A DNA stretch of 64,000 bases from Aquipseudomonas alcaligenes (lineage in GTDB: Bacteria > Pseudomonadota > Gammaproteobacteria > Pseudomonadales > Pseudomonadaceae): positions 496,001 through 560,000 of the forward strand of contig NZ_FTNW01000002.1 in assembly GCF_900156545.1 (NCBI RefSeq), read 5' to 3'. The notes under the pieces were generated by a model that was not told where the DNA came from, searched no databases, and worked only from the letters and a program-made list of their open reading frames with translations. Position numbers and translations under genes: made by a program. Shown in pieces: positions 57,712 through 64,000 of this stretch. Position 1 is the first letter of the stretch. Every line of letters begins with the position of its first letter.

Positions 57712-57720
57712 TGGCATAAT
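57712..57720 (+). promoter_or_regulatory. Candidate extended -10 promoter of yffB-dapD
   Basis: TGGCATAAT, with CATAAT at 57715-57720, about 45 bases before the yffB ATG. No good -35 is seen. Confidence 0.45.
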
Positions 57721-57765
57721 CGCCGCCCGCACTTTCTAAGGCTCAACAGGGCACGAGGAAATTCA

Positions 57766-58113
57766 ATGCCTTACACCCTCTACGGCATCAAGGCCTGCGA
57801 CACCATGAAAAAGGCCCGCACCTGGCTCGACGAGCAGGGTGTCGCCTATGCGTTCCATGACTACAAGACTTCCGCCATCGACCGCGCCAGCCTGAGCAAA
57901 TGGTGCGCCGAGCATGGCTGGGAAACCGTGCTGAACCGTGCCGGCACCACCTTCCGCAAGCTCGACGAAGCGCAGAAGGCCGATCTCGATCAGGACAAGG
58001 CCATCGAACTGATGCTGGCCCAGCCCTCGATGATCAAGCGCCCGGTACTGGACCTGGGCGAGCGTACGCTGGTCGGTTTCAAGCCGGACCTTTACGCCGC
58101 CGCACTGGCCTGA
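57766..58113 (+). CDS. yffB: ArsC/Spx-family reductase YffB
   Basis: A 115-residue thioredoxin-like protein. The N-terminus TLYGIKACDTMKKARTWLDE has a single Cys in KACDT, the position of the ArsC-family cysteine. HDYKTSAIDRASLSKW and the C-terminal MIKRPVLDLGERTLVGF match the YffB subgroup. Proposed roles include glutathione-dependent thiol reduction; the physiological partner is unknown. It starts a two-gene unit with dapD 35 bases downstream, an arrangement conserved in pseudomonads. Confidence 0.9.
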   Translation: MPYTLYGIKACDTMKKARTWLDEQGVAYAFHDYKTSAIDRASLSKWCAEHGWETVLNRAGTTFRKLDEAQKADLDQDKAIELMLAQPSMIKRPVLDLGERTLVGFKPDLYAAALA

Positions 58114-58148
58114 CCTCCACTTTCTGAATTCGTGAAAAGGAATCCATC

Positions 58149-59183
58149 ATGACCGCTACCCTGTTCAGCCTGGCCTTCGGCGTCGGCACCCAGAATCGCC
58201 AGGGCGACTGGCTGGAAGTCTTCTACGCCCAGCCGCTGCTCAACCCGGCCGCCGAACTGGTCGCCGTGGTCACCGCCAAGCTGGGCTACAGCGGCGGCAA
58301 CCGGGCCATCGCCATCAGCACCAACCAGGCCGGCGAGCTGGCCAATGCGCTCAAGAGCATCGACGCCACCCAGGCCGCCCTGCTGACCCGCCTGGCCGAG
58401 AGCACCAAGCCGCTGGTGGTCACCCTGCTGGCCGAAGATGCCGCGCTGACCTCCACTCCCGAGGCCTACCTCAAGCTGCACCTGCTGTCACACCGCCTGG
58501 CCAAGCCGCATGGCCTGAACCTGGCCGGTATCTTCCCGCTGCTGCCCAACGTGGCCTGGACCAGCCAGGGCGCCGTCGACCTCGGCGAGCTGGCCGAGCG
58601 CCAGCTGGAAGCCCGCCTGAAGGGCGAGCTGCTGGAAGTCTTCTCGGTGGACAAGTTCCCCAAGATGACCGACTACGTGGTGCCGGCCGGTGTGCGCATC
58701 GCCGACAGCGCCCGCGTGCGCCTGGGTGCCTACATCGGTGAAGGTACCACCGTCATGCACGAAGGCTTCGTCAACTTCAACGCCGGCACCGCCGGTCCGG
58801 GCATGATCGAAGGCCGCGTCTCCGCCGGTGTGTTCGTCGGCAAGGGCTCGGACCTGGGTGGCGGCTGCTCGACCATGGGCACCCTGTCCGGCGGCGGCAA
58901 CATCGTGATCTCCGTTGGCGAAGGCTGCCTGATCGGCGCCAACGCCGGCATCGGCATCCCGCTGGGCGACCGCAACACCGTGGAATCCGGCCTGTACATC
59001 ACCGCCGGTACCAAGGTGGCGCTGCTCGACGAAGCCAACAACCTGGTCAAGGTGCTCAAGGCCCGCGACCTGGCCGGCCAGCCGGACCTGCTGTTCCGCC
59101 GCAACTCGCAGACCGGCGCAGTGGAGTGCAAGACCAACAAGACCGCGATCGAGCTCAACGAGGCGCTGCACGCCCATAACTGA
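58149..59183 (+). CDS. dapD: Tetrahydrodipicolinate N-succinyltransferase DapD
   Basis: A 344-residue enzyme of the succinylase branch of lysine/diaminopimelate synthesis, acting before DapC. It is the longer Pseudomonas/actinobacterial type rather than the about 274-residue E. coli form. The N-terminal domain leads into left-handed beta-helix repeats (VRLGAYIGEGTTVMHEGFVN, ISVGEGCLIGANAGIGIPLG) and the C-terminal strand region LLFRRNSQTGAVEC. AAGGAATCC precedes the ATG. A stem-loop repeat and a terminator hairpin follow. Confidence 0.96.
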   Translation: MTATLFSLAFGVGTQNRQGDWLEVFYAQPLLNPAAELVAVVTAKLGYSGGNRAIAISTNQAGELANALKSIDATQAALLTRLAESTKPLVVTLLAEDAALTSTPEAYLKLHLLSHRLAKPHGLNLAGIFPLLPNVAWTSQGAVDLGELAERQLEARLKGELLEVFSVDKFPKMTDYVVPAGVRIADSARVRLGAYIGEGTTVMHEGFVNFNAGTAGPGMIEGRVSAGVFVGKGSDLGGGCSTMGTLSGGGNIVISVGEGCLIGANAGIGIPLGDRNTVESGLYITAGTKVALLDEANNLVKVLKARDLAGQPDLLFRRNSQTGAVECKTNKTAIELNEALHAHN

Positions 59184-59195
59184 CGGGACTGCCGT

Positions 59196-59229
59196 AGGGT
59201 GGAAAACTCGCGCAGCGATTTTCCACCCT
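59196..59229. repeat. Short perfect stem-loop repeat-like element
   Basis: AGGGTGGAAAA (59196-59206) and TTTTCCACCCT (59219-59229) pair over 11 bases around a 12-base loop. It lies in the dapD-csdA gap, is symmetrical and has no U tract, so it is more like a dispersed palindromic element than a terminator. Confidence 0.6.
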
Positions 59230-59261
59230 GGTGGATGAGGCCTCGCCGTCATCCTGACCGC

Positions 59262-59291
59262 AGACAGGCCGGGCCCATGCCCGGCCTGTCT
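59262..59291 (+). terminator. Terminator hairpin after dapD
   Basis: A 13-base stem AGACAGGCCGGGC / GCCCGGCCTGTCT with a CCAT loop, followed by ATTTATACT. The U content is moderate. The TATACT just beyond may be the -10 of csdA. Confidence 0.65.
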
Positions 59292-59329
59292 ATTTATACT
59301 CAGCACATTTCCCAGCCGTGCCGCAGACC

Positions 59330-60535
59330 ATGCCCATTACCTCTCCCTGGCGCGCCGACTTCCCCGGCATCCTGGCCCTCACCGCCGAGGGCCAGACCTA
59401 CCTGGACAGCGCCGCCACCGCGCAGAAGCCGCAGGCCATGCTGGACAGCCTGTGCGGCTACTACGCCGGCGGCGCGGCCAACGTGCACCGCGCCCAGCAT
59501 CTGCCAGGGGAGCGCGCGACCCGCGAATTCGAAGCCACCCGCGACAAGGCTGCGCGCTGGCTGAACGCCGCCAGCCGCGAGGAAATCGTCTTCACCCGCG
59601 GCACCACGGAGTCGCTGAACCTGCTGGCCTACGGCCTCGAGCCGCTGTTCCAGCCCGGTGACGAGATCGCCATCAGCGCGCTGGAACACCACGCCAACCT
59701 GCTGCCCTGGCAGCAACTGGCCCTGCGCCAGGGGATCAGCCTGGTCGTCCTGCCGCTGGATGAACGCGGCGACATCGACCTGATTCAGGCCGCCAGCCTG
59801 ATCGGCCCGCGCACCCGCCTGCTGGCGATCTCGCAGCTATCCAACGTGCTGGGCCGGCAGCAGCCGGTCACCAGGCTGGTCGACCTGGCCCGCACCCAGG
59901 GCGCCCTCAGCGTGGTGGATGGCGCCCAGGGCGCCGTGCACGGTCGCCAGGATGTGCAGGCGCTGGGCTGCGACTTCTATGTCTGCTCCGGACACAAGCT
60001 CTATGGCCCGGACGGCGTCGGCCTGCTCTATGGCCGCCGCGAGGCCCTGGCGCAGCTGCGCCACTGGCAGTTCGGCGGCGAGATGGTGCTGCAGGCCGAC
60101 TATCAGCGCTCGACCTTCCGCCCCGCACCGCTGGGCTTCGAGGCCGGGACTCCGGCGATCGCCGCGGTCATCGCCCTGGGCGCGACGCTGGACTACCTCG
60201 CCGACCTCGATCAGGCCGCCGTGGCGACGCACGAAGCCGCGCTGCACGCCGAGCTGCTCGTCGGCCTGGGCGCACGCGCAGGTATCCGCCTGGTCGGGGC
60301 GCCGCAGCTGGCCCTGGCCAGCTTCACCGTGGACGGGGTACACAGCGCCGACCTTGCGCACCTGCTCACCGAGCAGGGCATCGCCGTGCGCAGCGGCCAT
60401 CACTGCGCTATGCCGCTGCTAAAAAGCCTTGGCCTGCCTGGGGCGATTCGCGTGTCGCTGGGCCTGTACAACGATGGCGAGGACCTCGAGCGCCTGTTCG
60501 TCGCCCTCGACCAGGCCCTGGAGCTGCTGCAGTGA
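59330..60535 (+). CDS. csdA: Cysteine desulfurase CsdA
   Basis: A 401-residue PLP enzyme that takes sulphur from cysteine as a persulphide. Start 59330 (MPITSPWRADFPGI) or the GTG at 59318; neither has a good ribosome site. PLP-binding Lys223 lies in CSGHKLYGPDG and the persulphide Cys359 in RSGHHCAMPL, with RGTTESLNLLAYGL and SALEHHANLLPWQ as group II markers. It passes sulphur to CsdE, whose GTG start overlaps its stop by four bases. Confidence 0.94.
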   Translation: MPITSPWRADFPGILALTAEGQTYLDSAATAQKPQAMLDSLCGYYAGGAANVHRAQHLPGERATREFEATRDKAARWLNAASREEIVFTRGTTESLNLLAYGLEPLFQPGDEIAISALEHHANLLPWQQLALRQGISLVVLPLDERGDIDLIQAASLIGPRTRLLAISQLSNVLGRQQPVTRLVDLARTQGALSVVDGAQGAVHGRQDVQALGCDFYVCSGHKLYGPDGVGLLYGRREALAQLRHWQFGGEMVLQADYQRSTFRPAPLGFEAGTPAIAAVIALGATLDYLADLDQAAVATHEAALHAELLVGLGARAGIRLVGAPQLALASFTVDGVHSADLAHLLTEQGIAVRSGHHCAMPLLKSLGLPGAIRVSLGLYNDGEDLERLFVALDQALELLQ

Positions 60536-60939
60536 CCCTGCCAGCTGCCGCCCGCGAAGCACTCGATGCCTTCACCGCCTGCCCCGGCTGGGAACAGCGC
60601 GCGCGCCTGCTGATGCAATGGGGCGAGCGTCTGCAGCCGCTGACTGAAACCGAGCGCAGCGAAGCCAACCGGGTCGACGGCTGCGACAGCCTAGTGTGGC
60701 TGGTGGCCGAACGCCGTGGCAGCGCCTGGCACTTTCGCGCCGCCAGCGAAGCTCGGCTGATCCGCGGCCTGCTGGCCGTGCTGCTGGCACGTATCGACGG
60801 CCTGAACGCGGATGAATTGGCCGAACTGGACCTGCCGGCCTGGTTCGACCAGCTCGGCCTGGCCCGCCAGCTCTCGCCCTCGCGCGCCAGCGGCCTGAAT
60901 GCCGTGCTCCGGCGCATGGCCGAGCTGGCAACCCGCTGA
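60532..60939 (+). CDS. csdE: Sulfur acceptor CsdE (SufE family)
   Basis: A 135-residue SufE-like protein with the sulphur-accepting Cys51 in VDGCDSLVWL. The GTG start is in a GTGA overlap with csdA. Helical C-terminus with LARQLSPSRASGLNAVLRRM, as in SufE relatives. It hands persulphide sulphur from CsdA to downstream users, in E. coli including the TcdA pathway; a tcdA end lies 3 kb downstream on the other strand. Its stop directly abuts that of the convergent regulator. Confidence 0.93.
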   Translation: MTLPAAAREALDAFTACPGWEQRARLLMQWGERLQPLTETERSEANRVDGCDSLVWLVAERRGSAWHFRAASEARLIRGLLAVLLARIDGLNADELAELDLPAWFDQLGLARQLSPSRASGLNAVLRRMAELATR

Positions 60940-61671
60940 TCAGCGCCGCCAGGCCTCGAAAACACCAAAATCCCAGCGCCGCATGGCCAGCACCAGGGTG
61001 TAGCCCTCGCGCTCGGCCTCGGAGAGCCTCTGGTCGGCCAGGTGCTGCTGGGCGAACTCCTGCGCCACCCGCTGCAGGCGCTCGATGAAAGAAGGCGCCA
61101 GCGCCCGGCTGATGCGCCCATGTACCAGCAAAAGCCCCTCGTCGACACCGGCGAAATCACCAGCGTAGTAATCCTGCAGTGCCTGCTTGCGGAAATAGCG
61201 CATCACCGGCCCGTCCGGCTGCCAGCGGAAGGTCTTGGCCAGTTTCAGGCGATAGCGGTTAAGGGGCTTCAGCTCGATCACGCCAAGCCGATCCAGGCGG
61301 ATCAGGGCTCCCACCACCTCAGCCTCGCTCAGCCGATAGGTCGCGATCATCTGCTCGAAGGTCCACTGGCTAAGCACGCAGATGGCCACCAGCAGCAGTT
61401 TCTCATCGCCAACCACGGCCCGCTCCTGCTCCAGGCTCAGGGCACTGAGCTGTGGCTGGGCATCCACCACCTGGCGCGCCAGGTCGGCAAAGTCCAACTG
61501 CAGGACACGGCAGATGGCATCCACCCGCGACAGAGGCATATCGCCCTTGGCCAGCATGCGCTTGACGTTGGACTCGGACATCCCCAGTGCATGAGCCAGG
61601 TCGGCATAGGTGATCTGACGCGCCTTGAGCTCGCGCTTGATGAGGTGGATCAGTTCGATGGTTGCGCCCAT
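60940..61671 (-). CDS. XRE-family helix-turn-helix transcriptional regulator
   Basis: A 243-residue protein. Residues about 9-62 are a Cro/CI-type helix-turn-helix (ITYADLAHALGMSESNVKRMLAKG, split ITYADLAHALGM and SESNVKRMLAKG). The remaining 180 residues are a helical domain of unknown ligand (LLLVAICVLSQWTFEQMIATY; YRLKLAKTFRWQPDGP). It is divergent from the CREST-type membrane gene, its probable target besides itself, and an inverted repeat overlaps its start codon and -10. Function beyond regulation is unknown. Confidence 0.85.
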   Translation of the reverse strand: MGATIELIHLIKRELKARQITYADLAHALGMSESNVKRMLAKGDMPLSRVDAICRVLQLDFADLARQVVDAQPQLSALSLEQERAVVGDEKLLLVAICVLSQWTFEQMIATYRLSEAEVVGALIRLDRLGVIELKPLNRYRLKLAKTFRWQPDGPVMRYFRKQALQDYYAGDFAGVDEGLLLVHGRISRALAPSFIERLQRVAQEFAQQHLADQRLSEAEREGYTLVLAMRRWDFGVFEAWRR

Positions 61672-61705
61672 AAGTATCGCCTGAATGAACCTGACAGGTA
61701 CTTAT
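61670..61705. promoter_or_regulatory. Inverted repeat over the regulator's start and promoter (candidate operator)
   Basis: ATAAGTA (61670-61676) and TACTTAT (61699-61705) are perfect inverted copies centred 29 bases apart, close to three helical turns. The right arm overlaps TATAAG, a possible -10 for the minus-strand regulator, and the left arm its ATG. Confidence 0.5.
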
Positions 61706-61789
61706 ACGCCACCCAGCATAACCACAAGAGACTTTTCTGGGAGAGCTGACCAGACTGCGCCCATCGCATCGACCTGAAGGAACAGCCCT

Positions 61790-62551
61790 ATGCCCACCAC
61801 AACATCCGCACTCCGTGCCCCACTGACCGCGCTCGGCATCACGCTGGCGGTGCTCGCCGCATTCGGCCCGCCCCTGCTGCAGCCGCAGTCCTACCACGAC
61901 TTTGCCGACCAGCGCGCGCTGTTCGGCCTGCCGCATGCCATGGACGTGCTAAGCAACCTACCCTTCCTTCTACTGGGCCTGTTCGGACTCGCCCGCCTGC
62001 CCAGAGTGGCCGAGGCCTGGAGAGGCCTGGTGGTGGTGCTATGTACGGGATTGCTGCTGACTTTCGCCGGTTCAGGGCTGTATCACCTTGCACCGGGCAA
62101 TACCGGCTTGCTCCTCGACCGCCTCGGCATGCTGGTGCTGTTCGCCGGCATTCTCGGCCTGGCCAGCGCCGATCGTCTGGGGCTGTCGGTGGCACGTGGG
62201 ATGCTGGCCTGGGTGGGGCTTGGCGGAGCCGCGAGCCTGACGGCCTGGTGGTACGGCGGCAATCTGCTGCCCTGGGCGTTACTGCAGGCCGGCGGCGTGT
62301 TGGTCCTGCTGCTGCTCGCCTGCACCCGACCGCAAGCCGATGCCCCAGCCCTCAGGCTGGGACTGTGTGTAGCCTGGTACGGTCTGGCCAAGCTGTGTGA
62401 GCTGACTGATGACGAGCTTTTCAGGCTGAGCAACCAGATGATTTCCGGGCACAGCCTCAAGCACCTGCTATCCAGTCTCGCGGTCCTGCCACTGCTGCTG
62501 CCGCTGAGTACTCAGGGCCGTGGCCGCCAATCATCGGCATCGCCGGCGTAA
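61790..62551 (+). CDS. CREST-superfamily (alkaline ceramidase-like) membrane hydrolase
   Basis: A 253-residue protein with seven or so membrane helices. Motifs fit the ceramidase/PAQR/Per1 (CREST) superfamily: YHDFADQR and DVLSNLPFLLLG near the N-terminus, GSGLYHLAPGN and LLDRLGMLV in the middle, KLCELTDDELFRLSN and SGHSLKHLL near the end. The His and acidic residues in these motifs bind zinc in known members, which hydrolyse lipid amides. The substrate is unknown. AAGGA precedes the ATG. Its last 40 bases overlap the convergent periplasmic protein gene. Confidence 0.82.
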   Translation: MPTTTSALRAPLTALGITLAVLAAFGPPLLQPQSYHDFADQRALFGLPHAMDVLSNLPFLLLGLFGLARLPRVAEAWRGLVVVLCTGLLLTFAGSGLYHLAPGNTGLLLDRLGMLVLFAGILGLASADRLGLSVARGMLAWVGLGGAASLTAWWYGGNLLPWALLQAGGVLVLLLLACTRPQADAPALRLGLCVAWYGLAKLCELTDDELFRLSNQMISGHSLKHLLSSLAVLPLLLPLSTQGRGRQSSASPA

Positions 62552-63309
62552 AGGGCACGCTGTAGGCGCGCCAGCTCGCCACGCCTGGCGAAGCGCGCCA
62601 GCGCCTCGTTGAAACGCTGCAACAGCGCCTGAGCCTGCGGATCATCCTTGCGCAACAACAGACGCAACGGCTCGGTATTGAGGTAACGCGGGTGGTGCGT
62701 GATGCCCCTGCGCTCGTGCTCGGAAAATAGGCGCCGAAGCATGGCGTAGCCAACCGCGCGGTCTTGCGGGTGGAGATCGACACGCCCGAGCGCCAGCAGA
62801 CGGAAGACCGTGTCGTCCTTGCTGTTCTGCTCGACCTGCAGCCGCCCCGCTTGCAGCGCCTGGTCGAACTGCGGTCCATAGGAATAACCCAGCGTTGTGG
62901 CTATGCGATAAGGCTTGAGATCCTCAACGCGTCGCCAGTCGAACGGCAGCGCCTTGCGATGAAACAGCACGACCTCGCCACGCACCAGCGGCTCGCTGCA
63001 CACCCCATACTGCCGGCGCATCGGGCTGCAGCTATAGGGCATGATCGCGTCCAGCGTGCCTTGCTGCAGCATCAAGACGTTGCGGTCCCAGGGGTAGAAG
63101 AAGAACTCGACACGGTAGCCAGCTGCGGCGAATACCGCACGAACCAAGCGGGCCAGAGCGCCCCCATCGGCGCTGTGCTGATCGACATAGGGCACCCAGT
63201 CGCCGGTGCCGATACGCACCACTGGCTCGGCATTCGCCGTCAGACTGCTCAGCATCAGAGCGAGCAGCATCAGCCGACGCAGTGGCGAGCGGTGAAGCGA
63301 AGAAGACAT
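62512..63309 (-). CDS. Periplasmic substrate-binding-like protein (SBP_bac_3 type)
   Basis: A 265-residue protein with a signal peptide ending LTANA and a type-2 periplasmic binding fold: VVRIGTGDWVPYVDQ, LARLVRAVFAAAGYRVEFFFYPWDRNV (split after AAGY), IMPYSCSPMRRQYGVCSEPL and RIATTLGYSYG. No permease or ATPase genes are adjacent, so it may be an orphan binding protein or a ligand-sensing partner. Two Cys in SCSPMRRQYGVC may form a disulphide. It overlaps the CREST-type gene at the 3' end by 40 bases. Confidence 0.85.
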   Translation of the reverse strand: MSSSLHRSPLRRLMLLALMLSSLTANAEPVVRIGTGDWVPYVDQHSADGGALARLVRAVFAAAGYRVEFFFYPWDRNVLMLQQGTLDAIMPYSCSPMRRQYGVCSEPLVRGEVVLFHRKALPFDWRRVEDLKPYRIATTLGYSYGPQFDQALQAGRLQVEQNSKDDTVFRLLALGRVDLHPQDRAVGYAMLRRLFSEHERRGITHHPRYLNTEPLRLLLRKDDPQAQALLQRFNEALARFARRGELARLQRALYAGDADDWRPRP

Positions 63310-63357
63310 GCGTACCTCACATCTGGGGCCGTCCGCCCCCAGGCTTAGCCGAGCAGT

Positions 63358-63819
63358 TCAACCACGCTGACGCAGGGTCAGGCCACGCAGGAAGTTGCGC
63401 AGCAGCTGGTCACCGCAGGCGCGGTAGTTCTTGTGCTCGGGGCTGCGAAACAGCGCACTGAGCTCGGCCTTGGTCATTGGCAGGTCGGCGGCACGGAGGA
63501 TCTCGTGCAGGTCGTCGTCACGCAGCTCGAAAGCCACCCGCAGCTTCTTCAGGATGATGTTGTTGGTCAGGCGCTTTTCCACCGGCAGCGGCGGACGGCT
63601 TTCGTCGCGCCCCCGCTTGTGCAGCACCAGGCCGGCCAGGAAGTGCGCCAGCACTTCATCGCTACAGGGCTGGAAGCCGTCCTCATCATCCTTCTTCAGC
63701 AGGGCCGCGACCGCCTCGGGCGCCAGGCTGTAATCGGCCAGCTGGCAGATCCCGGCCAGCTGGGCATCGCTGATATCCAGCAGGTAGCGCAGACTGCGCA
63801 GTACATCGTTGTTGTTCAT
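63358..63819 (-). CDS. DUF1456 family protein (YehS-like)
   Basis: A 153-residue cytoplasmic protein; the start at 63819 (MNNNDVLRSLRYLLDISDAQL) is preferred over ten unconserved upstream codons. It contains two copies of the DUF1456 unit: NNDVLRSLRYLLDIS...ALLKKDDEDGFQPCSDEVLAHFL and NNIILKKLRVAFELR...ALFRSPEHKNYRACGDQLLRNFL, each about 65 residues (quoted as fragments). Function is unknown. It follows the partial tcdA gene by 36 bases and may be in its operon. Confidence 0.88.
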   Translation of the reverse strand: MNNNDVLRSLRYLLDISDAQLAGICQLADYSLAPEAVAALLKKDDEDGFQPCSDEVLAHFLAGLVLHKRGRDESRPPLPVEKRLTNNIILKKLRVAFELRDDDLHEILRAADLPMTKAELSALFRSPEHKNYRACGDQLLRNFLRGLTLRQRG

Positions 63820-63855
63820 GGAAAACTCTCTGGGCGCCCGCAGGCGCATACATGC

Positions 63856-64000
63856 TTAACCGGCCTTGCCGGTACGTTCCGCCGGACGCCGCGCACCGGC
63901 CACCAGCTTGTCGATGGTGCGCGCGGCGGCGGCCATGCCAAAGCTGGCGGTGACCATCATCACCGCGCCGAAACCGCCGGCGCAGTCGAGCTTGACGCCC
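63856..64000 (-). CDS. tcdA: tRNA threonylcarbamoyladenosine dehydratase TcdA (C-terminal end only)
   Basis: The last 47 codons are visible: the segment VKLDCAGGFGAVMMVTASFG and then MAAAARTIDKLVAGARR match the conserved C-terminus of TcdA/CsdL, which cyclises t6A37 of tRNA to ct6A with ATP. The rest lies beyond the window. The CsdA-CsdE pair, which functions with CsdL in E. coli, is encoded 3 kb away on the opposite strand. Confidence 0.85.
   Translation of the reverse strand, partial: GVKLDCAGGFGAVMMVTASFGMAAAARTIDKLVAGARRPAERTGKAG

Overview
The window is a stretch of Pseudomonas chromosome (high GC, very dense coding, no rRNA, tRNA, CRISPR array or insertion sequence that I can see). The assignment rests on gene content and order: ispD-ftsB-eno-kdsA-pyrG-tilS-accA-dnaE-rnhB-lpxB-lpxA-fabZ-lpxD-skp-bamA-rseP-dxr-cdsA-uppS-frr-pyrH-tsf-rpsB, then divergent map-glnD-dapC, yffB-dapD and csdA-csdE. 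From memory this matches the PA3633 to PA3667 region of P. aeruginosa. The AlkK-like ligase, DUF1302, DUF1329 and MalT-like regulator cluster and the TMEM165/GDT1 gene also fit Pseudomonas. The species cannot be fixed from the sequence alone; the P. oleovorans/mendocina/alcaligenes side of the genus is a guess.

Layout. 1-4285: a two-component module on the minus strand (CHASE/PAS/PAS hybrid histidine kinase with three receiver domains, then a REC-PAS protein cut by the window edge). 4456-7858: an OmpA-type lipoprotein, an AraC regulator translationally coupled to a glyoxalase-II-like hydrolase, and a divergent PF10118 protein. 7851-17245: a probable acyl-CoA / hydrophobic-substrate module made of a MalT-like activator, DUF1329, DUF1302 outer membrane protein, AlkK-like acyl-CoA ligase and a divergent thiolase; two of its promoters share a MalT-box-like element. 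17300-23747: accessory housekeeping genes (LysE exporter, 2-hydroxyacid dehydrogenase, rsmC, lysP, a Mn-riboswitch-controlled GDT1 transporter, a SnoaL-like protein, an M48 lipoprotein). 23921-26059: a dCACHE chemoreceptor behind a FliA-type promoter.

26094-51846 is the conserved essential block on the minus strand: isoprenoid (ispD, dxr, uppS), division (ftsB), glycolysis (eno), Kdo and lipid A (kdsA, lpxA, lpxB, lpxD), CTP and UMP kinase (pyrG, pyrH), fatty acid and phospholipid (accA, fabZ, cdsA), DNA replication (dnaE, rnhB), outer-membrane assembly (skp, bamA, rseP) and translation (tilS, frr, tsf, rpsB). Several pairs overlap by ATGA or GTGA and are probably translationally coupled; hairpin terminators or attenuators separate blocks. 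52110-60939 on the plus strand carries map, glnD, the diaminopimelate genes dapC and dapD with yffB, and csdA-csdE, interrupted by a minus-strand PL7 alginate lyase. The right end (60940-64000) has an HTH regulator, a CREST-type membrane hydrolase, a periplasmic binding-like protein, a DUF1456 protein and the C-terminus of tcdA, which functionally belongs with csdA-csdE.

The most interesting non-coding signals are a yybP-ykoY (Mn2+) riboswitch with visibly competing helices before the GDT1 gene, two covarying stem-loop repeats lying directly after the eno and pyrG stop codons, and the shared MalT-like promoter box of the acyl-CoA cluster. I found no clearly new defence or mobile system. No gap between genes exceeds 300 bases.
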